Below, in pieces: positions 9,792 to 21,763 of a stretch of 64,000 nucleotides of DNA. Each line of letters opens with the position of its first letter. The first letter of the stretch is position 1. The stretch covers positions 62,001-126,000 of the forward strand of contig JAEUBA010000008.1 in the NCBI GenBank assembly GCA_018257865.1. The letters are read 5' to 3'. The notes below the pieces were generated by a model, which saw only the letters and a list, made by a program, of their open reading frames with translations, searched no databases and was not told the DNA's origin. The position numbers and the translations under genes were made by a program. This stretch comes from Stereocaulon alpinum (Eukaryota; Ascomycota; Lecanoromycetes; Lecanorales; Stereocaulaceae).

Positions 9792-12700
9792 TTAGGCTGT
9801 AGAGCCTCCAACTTTGTTCAAGCCTTTGAGAGATCCGAGACTTAAGGCAAGACCCTGAGATCGGCTTCGAATGCGTACGAAACCTGTTATAGGGCCATTC
9901 TCTCCTTCCTTCTCGATACTCAAATTTGCCAGAGCATCCTCGCCTGCAATCATGATTAGCATCAGTTCCATGTCCACACATACCAAGTGCTACTTACCGA
10001 AGACGCTACGAGCGTATAGATTAGCGCTTAAAAATTGGCAGTCGCCCTTCATTGACGCCTCTGGAGTCAGACATGTCATGTTTGTGCAAGCCATTAGTTG
10101 AGTCAAGAATTCTCGTAAGGTCTTAGCCTTGGAGTTGATGTTGACCTTGTTCTCCCACTCGAACTCGGTCCACATCGTCCTGAACTGTGTTTCCGTGCAA
10201 TACGCCGGCTGAATATAGTCCATGATATCCACATGTACATCGTTGAGTATCACCACGTTGCTTTCCGTTGAACTCGACCCATCGTAGACCACATTACCGA
10301 AGATCACACCAGTATCTGTAGAAGACACTTTGATTGTACTCTGTACGTTTTGGAAGTCATGAGCGCCCAAATTCTGCGTGGTCGGTCGTTCCACAACTTT
10401 CAGATCCCCCAGAGTAGCAAATTCGACGGAGAGATTTTGTAGCGTCTCTGAGGTTTGGTTGACCAGCAACACATCCAGCACAATATCAAATTGGTGGACT
10501 TTGACATATGCTTCAGCGTAGACGGGGTCCGAGAAGCCTGTTAGCTGAACCACTCTACTCAATTTCGATGAAAGGTCATCCGTGGCAGAGTCACCTCCGG
10601 TTGCTTTCTCGAGGTCAACCTCAAAGTCATCTGATCCGTCGCCTGCCGTTTTCTTTGAGAGCTGCCTAATGCCAATGACGTCATCTACCTGAATAGCAGA
10701 CTTCGCCTTTTCCACAGCCTCTTTGTCTGCTCGTTTTCGTTCTTCCACTTGCACCATAGCACGGAACGCTTTTCTTGTATCGTCAAGGAATACTGTTTCC
10801 AGCTCCTTCTTCTCCGCAAATTCGGCTAACGATCTGACACAAGACATGATTCGATCAACCGAGTCCTCATCAATCGGCGCCTTCACGAACTGCGATTGAC
10901 CCACACGTATTATGGAGATCATGATCAGCATAGCTTCAGCTCGCAGGGCATTTGTACGAGCCGTGTCTTGAGAGACCTCCGAGTGCCGCATGACAAGCTT
11001 TGTCATGGTAGAGGATAGCACAGAGGCCAAGTAGAAGTCTCCATCCAAGATCAGCTGCCGCAGTGGAGGCTTTTGCGCTGCTTTGACAGCTTCGAGCTTT
11101 GCTTTCGCGGCTGATTGACTCGTCAAAGCGTTCTCTGTTGCGTAGGTGCCGTCTGCTAGGACCTTCCTTGAGCCTGTGGGCGCCGAGGGTTTGTGCATGC
11201 CGTTCGTTTGCTCCTTAGGTTCTTGCTCATCGGGTACTTCTTCAAGCAACCTCTGTTCCGAGGAAAGGATAGGGATTTCGCCGAGACTTGCCCGTATCTT
11301 TTTCCATGCTTCTCTGATGTCGTTCGCCTCAAGTGAGTATTCACCAACGATCCAAAGAGCTCCTCTGTACACCTTTCCGGCACGAACCTCGCTCAGAGTC
11401 GTTACGAGACGTTCCACAATCGAAGGCCTTAGTTTGGGGAACTTCTCTACGACTTCCTTGACAAACGAGATAACCTCCACCGCGGACGTTGCATTGAAGT
11501 CCGCAATAAAATCCATAAGTAAATCCACAACGGACGCTGCGACCTCGGAAAATTTTATGGCACACTGATGAATTGAATGAATCAGCAAGGACCGATACTC
11601 GGCATTCTTTTCATATTGCTCGTCCACTGTCTTTTGGAGCTCCTTCTTCAGTAGCATTACGACTTCGTCAACGTTCTTGCTGGAGACCATCTCCATTGCT
11701 AGACTAAGAGCTTTTCTTCGCACATCGATATCTGGACTAGACAGGACTCGAAGTATTTCCATGGTTAAGTCGTCCAGAACGCCCTCGTTCCGTTTGCGAA
11801 GCTGGTCAACGCGGTCTAAGACAATGAGCTTTACGTTGTTATCGGCTTCTTTAATGCTGAGCTCAATGAATTTGGTCGCCGCTGCTTTGACAGCTACGGG
11901 GTTATTTGTAAGGGAAGTTAATGCAGATGCGGCTTCATATACAACGGTCGTCGCTCCGGCCTCCAGTAGATCAAATATCAAGCGCAGGTATCGACCCTGT
12001 GAGCTGTTAATCTCCATTCCGTAGCTCAACCTGTACTTGACGTACCTTGTTCTGTGTATTCTGAACCGCATCCTTGCGAATGAACTCGAGTTCTACCAGC
12101 TGGAGTAGCTCGTCGGCATTGGGTATGGCATCAAAGGCTCCGCTCAGGTATTCCAGCGCCTTATCATGGTTCATAGCGCTTAGGGCCGCGAAAGCATTTC
12201 GTTTGCAGGTGTGGTCACTTTCGGTTTCGAGGAAGGCCTGAATAAGCTCAGGGGCATCTGGGATCAGGGACTCGGAGTGGTGGTAAATGGAGGAGACCGC
12301 GAAGACAGCGTTCTTGCGTACATAAGCATGTCGATGCTCTAAACATGATCGGGCCGATGACAGGAGAGGTTCAATGAGTTCTGCTTCTCGGAGCTTGCAC
12401 AAGAAACGAAGAGTATTGCCGCGAATGTACTCATTAGGATGTTGCAAATCATTCCTAATGCCGTTGCTTTGCAAGAGATCAGCAACGATCCCCTAAATCA
12501 TGGATCGAGTCAAAATACCAGACAAGAATCATCTCCTGCTTGAGCTTGCCACTGGCGTCCAGCTTTGGACAGATCTCGTAGTAAAAGTAAAGGAGCTTCT
12601 TGAGAGGCTTGCTTTTGGAAGGCATGACGAATCGTATTATGTGCATCAGCAATGATGGCATAGAATCTCCATTGAGCATTATTGTGAGAATTCGCTTCAT

Positions 12701-12823
12701 TGTTTCCACCTTCGAATCGTCCGTGCCCTTCTCTAGATGCGTTTTCAGCTCTTGTAACGTTGGCTGATCTGCGGTGTTGTCCTGGTGAACCATGCTGTAC
12801 GCATGCTCCATAAAGGTCGCCAT
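9792..12823 (-). CDS. sec26: Coatomer subunit beta (beta-COP, Sec26)
   Basis: Part of the COPI coat that forms Golgi-to-ER and intra-Golgi vesicles. Model: exons 12519-12823, 12046-12466, 9998-11996 and 9792-9943 (958 aa, the usual size). The introns are 52, 49 and 54 nt and all GT-AG. Junctions read as family sequence: KQEMILVC joins NGIRNDLQHPNEYIRG, IRKDAVQNTQNK joins GRYLRLIFDLLEAG, and RSVFG joins EDALANLSIEKE. The N-terminal two thirds is the adaptin-like helical solenoid (KSKPLKKLLYFYYEICPK, HAYVRKNAVFAVSSIY). The C-terminal third is the beta-COP appendage (QFDIVLDVLLVNQTSETLQNL). The gene is head-to-head with mago, with 391 bp between the start codons. Confidence 0.96.
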
Positions 12824-13214
12824 GGTTTTTGGTTCACAGAAGAGGGTCTAGCCAGCCAGGCTTGTCCTTTTCGCTGAATTGGAGAAAGGGGCCCTGGGCT
12901 TGTTGCAGCGCCTGCGGTATCGCATGTATACTGGAGAGGAATTGACCGAATCTGCCGGTGTTCCGTAATAATGAGCGACTAGGATTAAAATTGAGCGATT
13001 GGGCATGAGACAATACCCGTGATCGTCCTCGAGGGTCGTCGATGTGTCTGTCTTTGCCTGGGCTCGATCATAGCTGTCCACATTGGTGTGTGGAGCCGAG
13101 ATATATTTCCGCGCTAAGGATTTTATTTTACACGACCTCAAGGTGTCCCGCAAGGCGCGTGTGCTCTCCAAGTCACATAATCTCCGAATCTCTACTGCAC
13201 AGTTTGTATGAGGC
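12824..13214. promoter_or_regulatory. Shared divergent promoter region, sec26 / mago
   Basis: 391 bp between the start codons of beta-COP (-) and Mago nashi (+). Both are constitutive genes, so a bidirectional promoter is plausible. A short open frame on the minus strand lies here but has no family likeness. No specific operator was identified. Confidence 0.45.
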
Positions 13215-14000
13215 ATGGCAGCATCTAATGAACCTTTCTACGTTCGCTACTAGTAAGAGGAATCATTGCCCGGGTTCCTGCAGCCGCTGACTGCTTCAAA
13301 GCTCAGGACATTCCGGGCGGTTCGGTCATGAGTTTCTAGGTAACATAAGACTATACGATATGTTGCACGAACATAGCTGACTGGGTCACAGAATTCGATT
13401 TCCGTACCCTTGGCGATGGGCGTAGTGCCTCAGCACGTTATGCGAACAACTCCAATTATCGGAACGATTCTCTGATCCGCAAGGAGAGTATGTGCAGTCG
13501 TGTCAAGGTGATTATGAGGAGGCTGACATTACATAGTGTGTGTTAGCTCCCTCCTCATCGACGAGATCAAGCGTATCGTCAAGGAGAGCGAGATCATGAA
13601 GTACCCTTATCCATCGAAGCCCCTACAATACCATCGGCTGATACCCGGGCAGAGAGGACGATTCCAAGTGGCCAGAGAAGAACAAGGACGGAAAGCAGGA
13701 GCTGGAGATAAGACTGGGCAGCGATCATATCAACTTCGAGGTGCATTGCCTTCCTCACGCAGACCGTTGATGTACGGGTGCTGATGTGCCATACCAGACT
13801 GCTAAGATTGGATCACTCGTCGATGTGACCGAGTCTGCTGACCCAGAGGGACTGCGTGTCTTCTACTATCTGGTGCAAGATCTCAAGGCACTTGTCTTCT
13901 CCCTCATCTCATTACATTTCAAGGTGCGGCAAAGCCGTCGATCTGAGCCCGGAAACCGGAGAGTGGCTAATTTCTGCCTGTCCAGATCAAACCAATCTAG
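13215..14000 (+). CDS. mago: Mago nashi, exon-junction complex core
   Basis: Mago nashi binds Y14 and locks the exon-junction complex on spliced mRNA; fungi that keep it usually have many introns. Model: seven exons, 13215-13252, 13302-13339, 13392-13487, 13537-13600, 13653-13740, 13798-13923 and 13986-14000, giving 154 aa. All six introns are GT-AG, 49-62 nt. The rebuilt protein is colinear with the family from FYVRYYSGHSGRFGHEFLEF through LIRKEMCVSSLLIDEIKRIV, KESEIMKEDDSKWPEKNKDG, QELEIRLGSDHINFETAKIG and EGLRVFYYLVQDLKALVFSL to the C-terminal IKPI. The last exon codes for only four residues and the stop. None of this is visible as one long ORF, so automated callers could fragment the gene. 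Confidence 0.96.
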
Positions 14001-14476
14001 TTCAGCTTACATGAAAGATAAGGATCATGGATAAAGAGAAATGTCGTTAAAGACATGAAAGGCGTTCTGTATGGTGGATACCCTGTACGAAGCTTCGATT
14101 ATTTGGTCAGACCAGCCTGGACAAAAGGTGCAGGAGGGCGTGATATGGCTGATGCAAACACAATGAGATGTTGTGAACCAAATACCTTGTCTACGTAGAT
14201 AATTACCAGACCGGTTGAAAGTCCCAAGCTCAGACCCTCGCTTGAGCCCGCTTGGGCGCAGGAGCGGCTGTTTGAGGCGACTTTTAGCGCCCCCCGCAAT
14301 CCCGCCGTGGAAATCGTTAACACATCTTGAACTCAACTTTCTGGGTTTGTATCTGATAACGTTTGTCAAGTAATGTCATTCTTTGTATCATAGCTATTAC
14401 TTACCCCACGTCTCTCATGAGTTTCCCTCAATTTCCTGGCGCTAGACCCTGATTGATCATCCATGTGTGCTACCAA
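14001..14476. other. Intergenic between mago and gid4
   Basis: 3' flank of mago and promoter of gid4. Only short frames; nothing else recognised. Confidence 0.5.
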
Positions 14477-15660
14477 ATGCCGACCCCCAGTGACAGCACG
14501 GACCAGTTACCTTTACTTGAACCTCGATTTGAGCGTCAAGCTCACACAACATGTCCTCCTGACGAGGACAGGCCCGGGCAATGGAGAGTCGAGGTATTAG
14601 ATCGCCTAGGTCGTACAGGCTTGGACATTGCACCTGATGTTGGGACGTCACGTCAAGAGGAATCGACACCCATGGAGGCAGAGAGCCCCGGCCCAATGGA
14701 CATGACCAATGAGTCTATGGAGAGCAAAGCGCCCGAAAACGCAACCGCCATGGAGCCTGCACCACCCTCATCACCTCTTCCGGACGCCAGCCCATCTAGC
14801 TCCCACGTAGATGATAAGGAGACTGAGCAGATCCATCTAGCCCCAGCAACATCCTCTGCACTTGACCTTCAATATTCAATTCAATACGGCATTGACAGTA
14901 CCCGAGTACGTCGAGCTCTAAGATCTGTACGAATCATCTTAATGCTTACATGCCATCCAGTTGATTCAGACCCACACCTCCTCCATGCTGCGTGCTAGAA
15001 GCAAATTCCGCGGTACACAACAATCGGACAGCCAGAAGTACAGTGTGGAGGTTGACATCAAGACTGTCGATATGTCCGAGTCGTTCATCTGCGGCTACCT
15101 TCGAATTGAAGGCTTGTCTTCACGGTTGGCTCTCTGACAGCACATGCTGACCGAACACAGGCCTCACTCCCGAACACGCAACCCTGACTACCTTTTTCGA
15201 GGGCGAGATCATCGGGCCCAAATACACCTTCCAAACCCGACACAATGATTGGGGTGCCAGCGACAAGGAGGACATGAAGCACTGGGCACGCTTCCCAGCT
15301 TGGCGGCCGCTGGCGAAACAGGCGAAGAAGCCTGACTTCCACTACAAGAATAGCACAAACCGGGAAAATATGTTCATGCGTTGGAAAGAAAAGTTCTTGG
15401 TGCCTGACCATCGTGTACGCGAGATTAATGGCGCAAGTTTTGAGGGATTCTACTACATTTGCTTCAATCAGGTGCTGGGTACGATCAATGGGATCTACTT
15501 CCACTCCAACAGCCAGCAGTAAGTGTTGAGATACAGCTGTTGTGTCGACTTAGTTTGCACTCACTGACTCCAATGCAGTAACAACAACAACCGATTCCAG
15601 CAACTTGAGCTGAAGTGGGTGAATGATCATGGATGTTTCGGCGCCATGGAGTTCCGGTAA
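14477..15660 (+). CDS. gid4: Gid4/Vid24, substrate receptor of the GID/CTLH ubiquitin ligase
   Basis: Gid4 recognises N-terminal proline degrons and sends gluconeogenic enzymes such as fructose-1,6-bisphosphatase for degradation when glucose returns. Model: exons 14477-14905, 14961-15111, 15161-15518 and 15579-15660 (339 aa). The first 140 residues are a variable, acidic, Pro/Ser-rich extension. From RARSKFRGTQQ the Vid24 beta-barrel follows: SFICGYLRIEGLTPEHATLT, TFFEGEIIGPKYTFQTRHND, FMRWKEKFLVPDHRVREING, ASFEGFYYICFNQ, then a C-terminal MEFR. The second intron (15112-15160, 49 nt) must begin with GC rather than GT to keep EGLTPEH intact. It ends in a normal ACACAG, with CTGAC just upstream as a likely branch point. 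The start codon choice is tentative. Confidence 0.93.
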
Positions 15661-16752
15661 ATAGGTAATTCTGATGTATTCATCATGATGGGATATGGCA
15701 TCTATGCTTTTTTTTAGCGTCGGAGTGAATGGGATGGCCCGGCCTGGGGGAGGTAAATTGGAACTTTGGATCTCTTTCCACTCTACTGGAATTGAGGGTT
15801 GGCATCCCGGGCGAGATGCTGTCACTCTCTGAATCAGCCTCGCACGTTTGCGAGGTCTAGCAATAGTATGACAAAGCTTTTGCAACGTCTGCACTCTGGT
15901 CTTACAACGTACTCAGAGGTGTAGCGTCTCTCCTTAGGCGAAGTAGAACCTTTGAGTGCCTCACACACGGGAACCAGATTCTGGTCACTCCCGGATGTTC
16001 AGCATGCTCACACGGGTTTCAGATACTAGCGCAAGGCAGTGAATATATCGGCAACGACATGGACGCCATTCACTGTCCAGTACTGTACCACGGAAATTCT
16101 AGGCACAATTGCTGGATCGGGCATTGAGCGTCTATTTTCCATTGTAATATTTGGAAAACAACAAAGATGCAGCTGATCCTCTTCGCCCTCCCAGACTCAC
16201 CCTCTCCCCTTAAGAGACCACCCTTGCCTTGCTTGCTTCACTTGCAATCTCTCAACGAACTTGAAGAACTTCTATGGTAAAGAAAAACGAGGCGAGTAAA
16301 GAAAGAAAAGTGAAGCCGTTGATCAAAGGGTCATATACGGAATATAACTGCCGAGTCTAAACCGCAAAAGGCTACCCTTCAAGCACGGGCTTGTGCATCG
16401 GAGTGCCTTCTAAATAAAGCTTTAACAACACCACTGGGGACGTTGTTTGCTTCAGACTCTTTTGCATAATTCACTTGCTTGCTACTAGCTGCTACCTAAC
16501 TACTAACCCCGCATTTTCTCTCCTACTAGTTTATGCGATCCCGTCACGAACATTGCAACATAGACGGGACCGTGCATTTACCTCGAATCTGTACCCAAGC
16601 TCCACAGTCTAACCTCGCCCCTCCAAACGTCACACATGCCTCGATAATGCTCCGATATCTGCAACTTCGCGTTGGCACATGCACATAACGCTTGACAGAA
16701 CCTACTCAGCAAATTTTCATTGTCGAGTTATCTCTCGACGCCTACAGAGACA
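15661..16752. other. Intergenic, long 5' region of caf40
   Basis: About 1.1 kb without a supported gene. Pyrimidine-rich tracts near 16185-16215 and 16500-16625 fit a fungal promoter and leader for caf40. A minus-strand open frame at 15550-15894 overlaps the gid4 last exon and is not family-like. Confidence 0.5.
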
Positions 16753-17998
16753 ATGAACCCTCAGCACATCTTCTCCCATCAACATCAGTACCCGCAGGCG
16801 GAGCCATCATGGATGCACCAACAGCAAAGTCACCACCAGCAACAGCAACATCCTCATCATACTGCTCAACAACATGCACATGCTCAAGCCCTCGCTCAGC
16901 ACCAGCACTACAATCGCATGGCAGCCAACAACAACAACGGAAGCAATGGGCATAGCATGAACATGGATCACAACCCGGGCCTAAATTCTGCCGATGGGAA
17001 TTGGATGGAGGAGAACAGAAGGGTCTTAGGCTGGGTTGCAGAGTTATTGAATGGAAACAGCAGGGAGACAGCTCTTATGGAACTGAGCAAGAAAAGAGAA
17101 CAGGTGCCTGAGCTAGCTCTGATAATTTGGCACTCATTTGGTATGTCTTGACAGGGTCACAACGCGATGGCGGTTACTGACAAAGAAAGGTGTCATGACC
17201 TCCCTACTACAGGAAATAATCTCAGTTTACCCTCTCCTGAACCCTTCACAGCTTACAGCAGCCGCCTCAAATCGTGTTTGCAACGCCCTCGCACTTTTGC
17301 AATGTGTAGCCTCGCACAATGAGACTCGCGGACTGTTTCTCAACGGTACCTATACCTTAGCGACGTATTGAGGCGCAAAGCTAAATTGAAGAAAGCCCAT
17401 ATCCCACTCTTCCTCTACCCCTTTCTGAACACCACCTCAAAGTCCAGACCGTTTGAGTATCTTCGTCTCACATCACTTGGTGTCATTGGCGCTTTAGTCA
17501 AGAACGACTCCAACGAAGTCATCAATTTCCTCCTAACCACCGAAATCATCCCACTGTGTCTACGGATCATGGAGACAGGTTCCGAACTGAGCAAGACGGT
17601 GGCAATATTCATCGTGCAAAAGATACTATTGGACGATACGGGTCTTGGGTACATTTGCCATACCTATGAACGTTTCTACGCTGTGGGGACTGTACTGAGC
17701 AATATGGTCACTCAACTAGTAGAACAGCAGACCGTGCGGCTCTTGAAACATGTCGTCAGGTGCTTTCTAAGGTGGGGAATCTTCTCGAAAGTGAAAGTCT
17801 TGTTGTTCACATGTTGCTAGATTGAGCGACAACGCCCGCGCTCGTGAAGCTCTGCGCCAGTGCCTGCCGGAGCCTTTGCGAGACGCAACCTTCCAATCAG
17901 TCCTGCGTGATGACGCTGCTACAAAACGCTGCCTCGCCCAGCTCATTATCAATCTCTCAGACAACGTGATCGACTCCAGCAATAATCAAGGCATGTAA
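16753..17998 (+). CDS. caf40: CCR4-NOT subunit Caf40/Rcd1 (CNOT9)
   Basis: Armadillo-type subunit of the CCR4-NOT deadenylase complex, which shortens poly(A) tails and represses translation. Model: exons 16753-17140, 17190-17345, 17396-17771 and 17821-17998 (365 aa). Introns are 49-50 nt and GT-AG. The conserved core starts at WMEENRRVLGWVAELLNGNS. Junctions read IIWHSFG joined to VMTSLLQEI, LFLN to AHIPLFLYPFLN, and VVRCFLR to LSDNARAREALRQCLP. NTTSKSRPFEYLRLTSLGVI and TVAIFIVQKILLDDTGLGYI are near-invariant in the family. The N-terminal 80 residues are Gln/His/Asn-rich and probably disordered. An in-frame ATG at 16720 would add 11 residues. Confidence 0.95.
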
Positions 17999-18784
17999 TG
18001 CTTGCACCTCTGCAACTACGAACGACGGCTCACGAATCCTGCGGAAGATATACCCCTGGAATGATTTTTGGGATGTAGCATTTGCATTTGAACGGCTGCT
18101 TTTCTCCTGCATAGAAAATACCCCCGGTATGCCTTGGACATGGCGCCAGACAATGACGACATCTAGGTTTAGAATTTGAAAAGCATTTGCAATTGGAAAG
18201 CGAGGTTGATAATGGCGTTCGAGGGGCTCAGAGGGGTTGAATGGGAATTTTATCCTTGGATGAGGATAACACCCTCCCGCCCCATATTATCTTTCTTCCT
18301 GTACATTCTCTTTAGGCTTCTTATATTGCTCATAGCTTTGTGGTAATGTAGGAATAAGTGTCATCAAGTGAATGTGCGTCCACTGGGATTCGATTATGCT
18401 TAGGGCATCATTGTTGAAGCATTCGAAAGTGCTTAGCTTCGATGCCGCTCAGTGTTGAAGATCAACCTACAAAATCGGTCTGCAAGCCCCAGATTCGTGT
18501 AGAGGAAATCGTCTGTGTCGCCATAACAATTTGATAAGGCTGCCCTAGCGCGATTTGATTCGGGTAAGGCTTGGTGCTAAAATTGGTGCGAGTTCAGCAT
18601 CATCTGGACGCGCTCAACCAAGAGCGTGATCATTGCACTTCTGGCTTAAAGAGCTTTACCATACACCACCTCGCTGATAGTCGTTTCGTAACCTTTTATA
18701 CCTTGATCGCAACACCTCCCCTACCACTGGTGGGCGTGGTCCCGCGACAACGCACCCTGAAGCTTAACGGCGCCTCGCCTTAAG
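17999..18784. other. Intergenic between caf40 and the PHD-finger gene
   Basis: 3' flank of caf40 and promoter of the next gene. A plus-strand frame at 18571 ends just before the next start codon and looks like leader sequence. Confidence 0.5.
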
Positions 18785-21763
18785 ATGGGCTCTCGAAAGC
18801 GTGGTCGAGATGAGATGGAGGCTTCAGAACCAGCACCAGAGCCAACAACGCTTGACAAGCTGAGGAATATGTGGGAGTTCTCGAATCTTATGCAGTATAT
18901 CTACTTCTTCGGCAGAGCGGTGAAAATTGACGAAGATCTCACCATCGAGGTACTTTTCCCCAAAACTAACCTGTGCTTTCTAGATCAATTATACGGTGTA
19001 CTCGTGTTACTTTAAACGTCTCATGCTGATGATGGGTCGACTACAGGATCTCGAGAACGAATGCCTGAAATCTCAGCCCTCTCCCGTCCTCTCAGACATT
19101 GGGTTGGCGCTATTGAAATACGTCTCATCGCACAGGGGCTTGACGTGAGTCTCCATCTCTTTGGCCGACCTCTACCTGATGCTGACAGCGTATAGACCTG
19201 AGATATTCGATGAATATACCCGGCGACAGTATGAAGCCAAAGCGCCCGAACGGAACCCCTTTGGCGAGGACGAGGACCCCAAGAAATTTGCCGATTTCGA
19301 CATCTTCACCAAGATACGGGTGCTGGTACAACTTTCACAATGGACGTTAATAAATGCCGACCGGATGAGGGAGAGGATGAGTGAAACAAAGGATAGCGAA
19401 CAGACACAATGGGTAAGAGCTCAAACGCCTGACTCACTTAGCATAGCTAATGATACCTTATGAAGCGCATTGAGGAGATTGGGTATGACCGAGATGGCCG
19501 TTACTACTTCGTCCTGGACGACGACCGACTATATCGCCGTACCGATCCGCCCCCACCACCACCTCTCGCTCCCAAGTCTAAGCCGAAGGCCAACTCGAAG
19601 AAAGGCAAAGCTGCAGCTAGGGCTAGCAAACGCAGGAAAACTGAGGAGGTTGAGGTGTCGGCGAATGATGCAGACGGTGACACTCCGGCAGCAGAGAACG
19701 GCGAGCCTGAGCCCAGAGAAGACGATGGCTTTGGTGGGAGGAAGTGGGAATGCATCGCCATTACGCTCACCGACTATGAGGATTTCCTAGAATCAATAAA
19801 GAAAAGCAGGGATCCAGACGAGAAATATCTTTCCAAGCGTATCACAGAGGACGTTCTACCGATCATTGAGAAATTAGAAGAGTCACGGCTCAGGAAGAAG
19901 CAAAAGCAAGAGCGCGAATTGATGAACATGCAAAAGCTGGCTACCGCCAAACGCTCCAGCCGACTCGAAGCCAAGCAGGAGAGGGAACGAGAAGAGCGAG
20001 AAGCAGCGGAGGCAGAGCAGAAGAAGAAGGCCGATCTTTTGGCAGCTAAACAGGATCAAGAGAAGCAGAGGAAGATGGAAGAAGCCCGTGAGAATCGTAT
20101 GATGACTCGTGAGCAACGTATCAAGGAGCGAGAGTTCAAGCGTATTCTACATGAGGAAGAACTCGCGAATCTGTCGGAAGAGAATAAGAAAGTCGAGGCT
20201 GGTGAAGCAAGACTATCCGAGAGGCACCTGAAGACCGAAATGGAAAAGAAAAAGAAGGAACTCGCCGCTCTCGCCGAGGACGATGAATGGTTCTTCGATT
20301 GCTCGAAGTGTGGGGTGCACGGTACAAACCTTGTAAGTCATCCGTCGATGCGTCATACCGTGATGACCCAAACAACTGACTGTACGTAGGACGACGGCTC
20401 TCATAGCGTGGCATGTGATAAGTGCAACGTCTGGCAACACAGTGCATGCTTAGGCATCTCCCAGGAAGAAGCCGAGAAAGACGATTTTCATTTCGTCTGC
20501 CATGATTGCAGACGGCGAGAAGAAGACGCGAAGAAGCCCAAGATCCCGAGTCTCAAATTCCACATTGGATCTTCCTCTTCGCCACCTTCTCAGAAACAAA
20601 GGGCCGCCGTCCCCAGTGCAAACGAGACGAAGAAGCGCAAGTCAAGCGAAGAGCCGAACCACCTGCCTCCAACTAAGATGTTCAAACCTGCGGACAGCAG
20701 CCGTCAGGCATCAAACACCTATCTTCCACAACTACCCCGTAGTGGTCAAAACGGTCAGAATGGTATGCATGCTGCTGTAATGAATGGTCCGACGTTATCT
20801 CCCCAAGGCCAGGTCCCACGGGCCGTGTACTCTGGGAATCAAGAAGATAGTTTCTTCTCGAGGAGACAGTATCCAAACGCACCTCAGCCTCCACCGGGTC
20901 TTCAATCACCCCGAGGACCACCCATACATGCCAATGGTTATCCCCACCACACGCAGCATACGAACAGCAATGGATTGAACAATGCATACGTTCCTCAACT
21001 CCCGCATCAAGCTTTCCAATCACCGCAATCATACCCATCGACATATGCAGCTAATGGATCTTATGGCAGCCATCAACCACAAAATGTGGGCTGGTCCGCT
21101 CGTTATACGCCGCCGCACCAAGCACACCCTCAACAGGCTTATGGTCCCCCTCCCCCATCTCAGAACCCTTTCGTAAACTCTTTCGATCGCCAGCGGCCAT
21201 CCTCATCCCATTCGCCGAACAACGTTTCATCGCCTGTTAAGAAGGGTCCCTCCTTATCCCCTCCACAGCATAGCCTTGCTGCATACAGTTCCACCTATCA
21301 AACGCCTCATGTCAATCAGACGCCATATGCGAATGGTAACTCACCACATCAAGCTCTTCCACCTACAGGCCCACCCGCTTACTCGCCCGTGAAACACCCA
21401 TCCCCACCCTCAGTGGCGCCACCGGCGAAGCACTCGCCATCCTCGAGTCCCATCGCTCATCAGCCACACTTACAGAACAACGCCCCTGCTTCACCTGGAT
21501 TGTCTCCGACCAAGCATAGCCCAGCACATCAACCCCAATCTGCCCACGGTATGGCAAGCACCCCTGCCGTATTACCACCTGCGCCTCAGCTTCTGCCTAG
21601 TCCGAGGCAGAGCTTTGACGGTGCAGTGAAGAGCCATCCTACCGTCTTACAGCCTGCGCCTCAGCTATCGCCGAGTCCAATGCAGCAGAACCTCAACGCA
21701 GCTGTACAGAACCCGACTCCAGCACCGATAGGAACGATCAATGGCAATGCACCTCAGCAATGA
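18785..21763 (+). CDS. DDT/WHIM-like and PHD-finger chromatin protein
   Basis: Probable nuclear chromatin reader. Model: exons 18785-18949, 19047-19144, 19196-19412, 19466-20332 and 20390-21763 (906 aa), all GT-AG and closing in frame. The N-terminus (LRNMWEFSNLMQYIYFFGRA, then IEDLENECLKSQPSP) resembles the DDT domain of ISWI and RSF1/CECR2-type remodelling subunits. The middle is a long charged coiled coil (about residues 270-435). A PHD finger follows: CSKCG, then CDKCNVWQHSAC, then FVCHDC, the Cys4-His-Cys3 order; intron 4 lies inside it. The C-terminal 400 residues are Pro/Gln/Ser-rich and low complexity. PHD fingers often bind methylated H3 tails; the ligand cannot be told here. The assignment to a named complex is open. 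Confidence 0.85.

Noticed and set aside
12848..13216. 122-codon minus-strand frame between sec26 and mago
   Set aside because: Overlaps the mago start and the shared promoter; no recognisable domain.
14025..14369. 114-codon minus-strand frame downstream of mago
   Set aside because: No family likeness and no splice partners; intergenic between two firm plus-strand genes.
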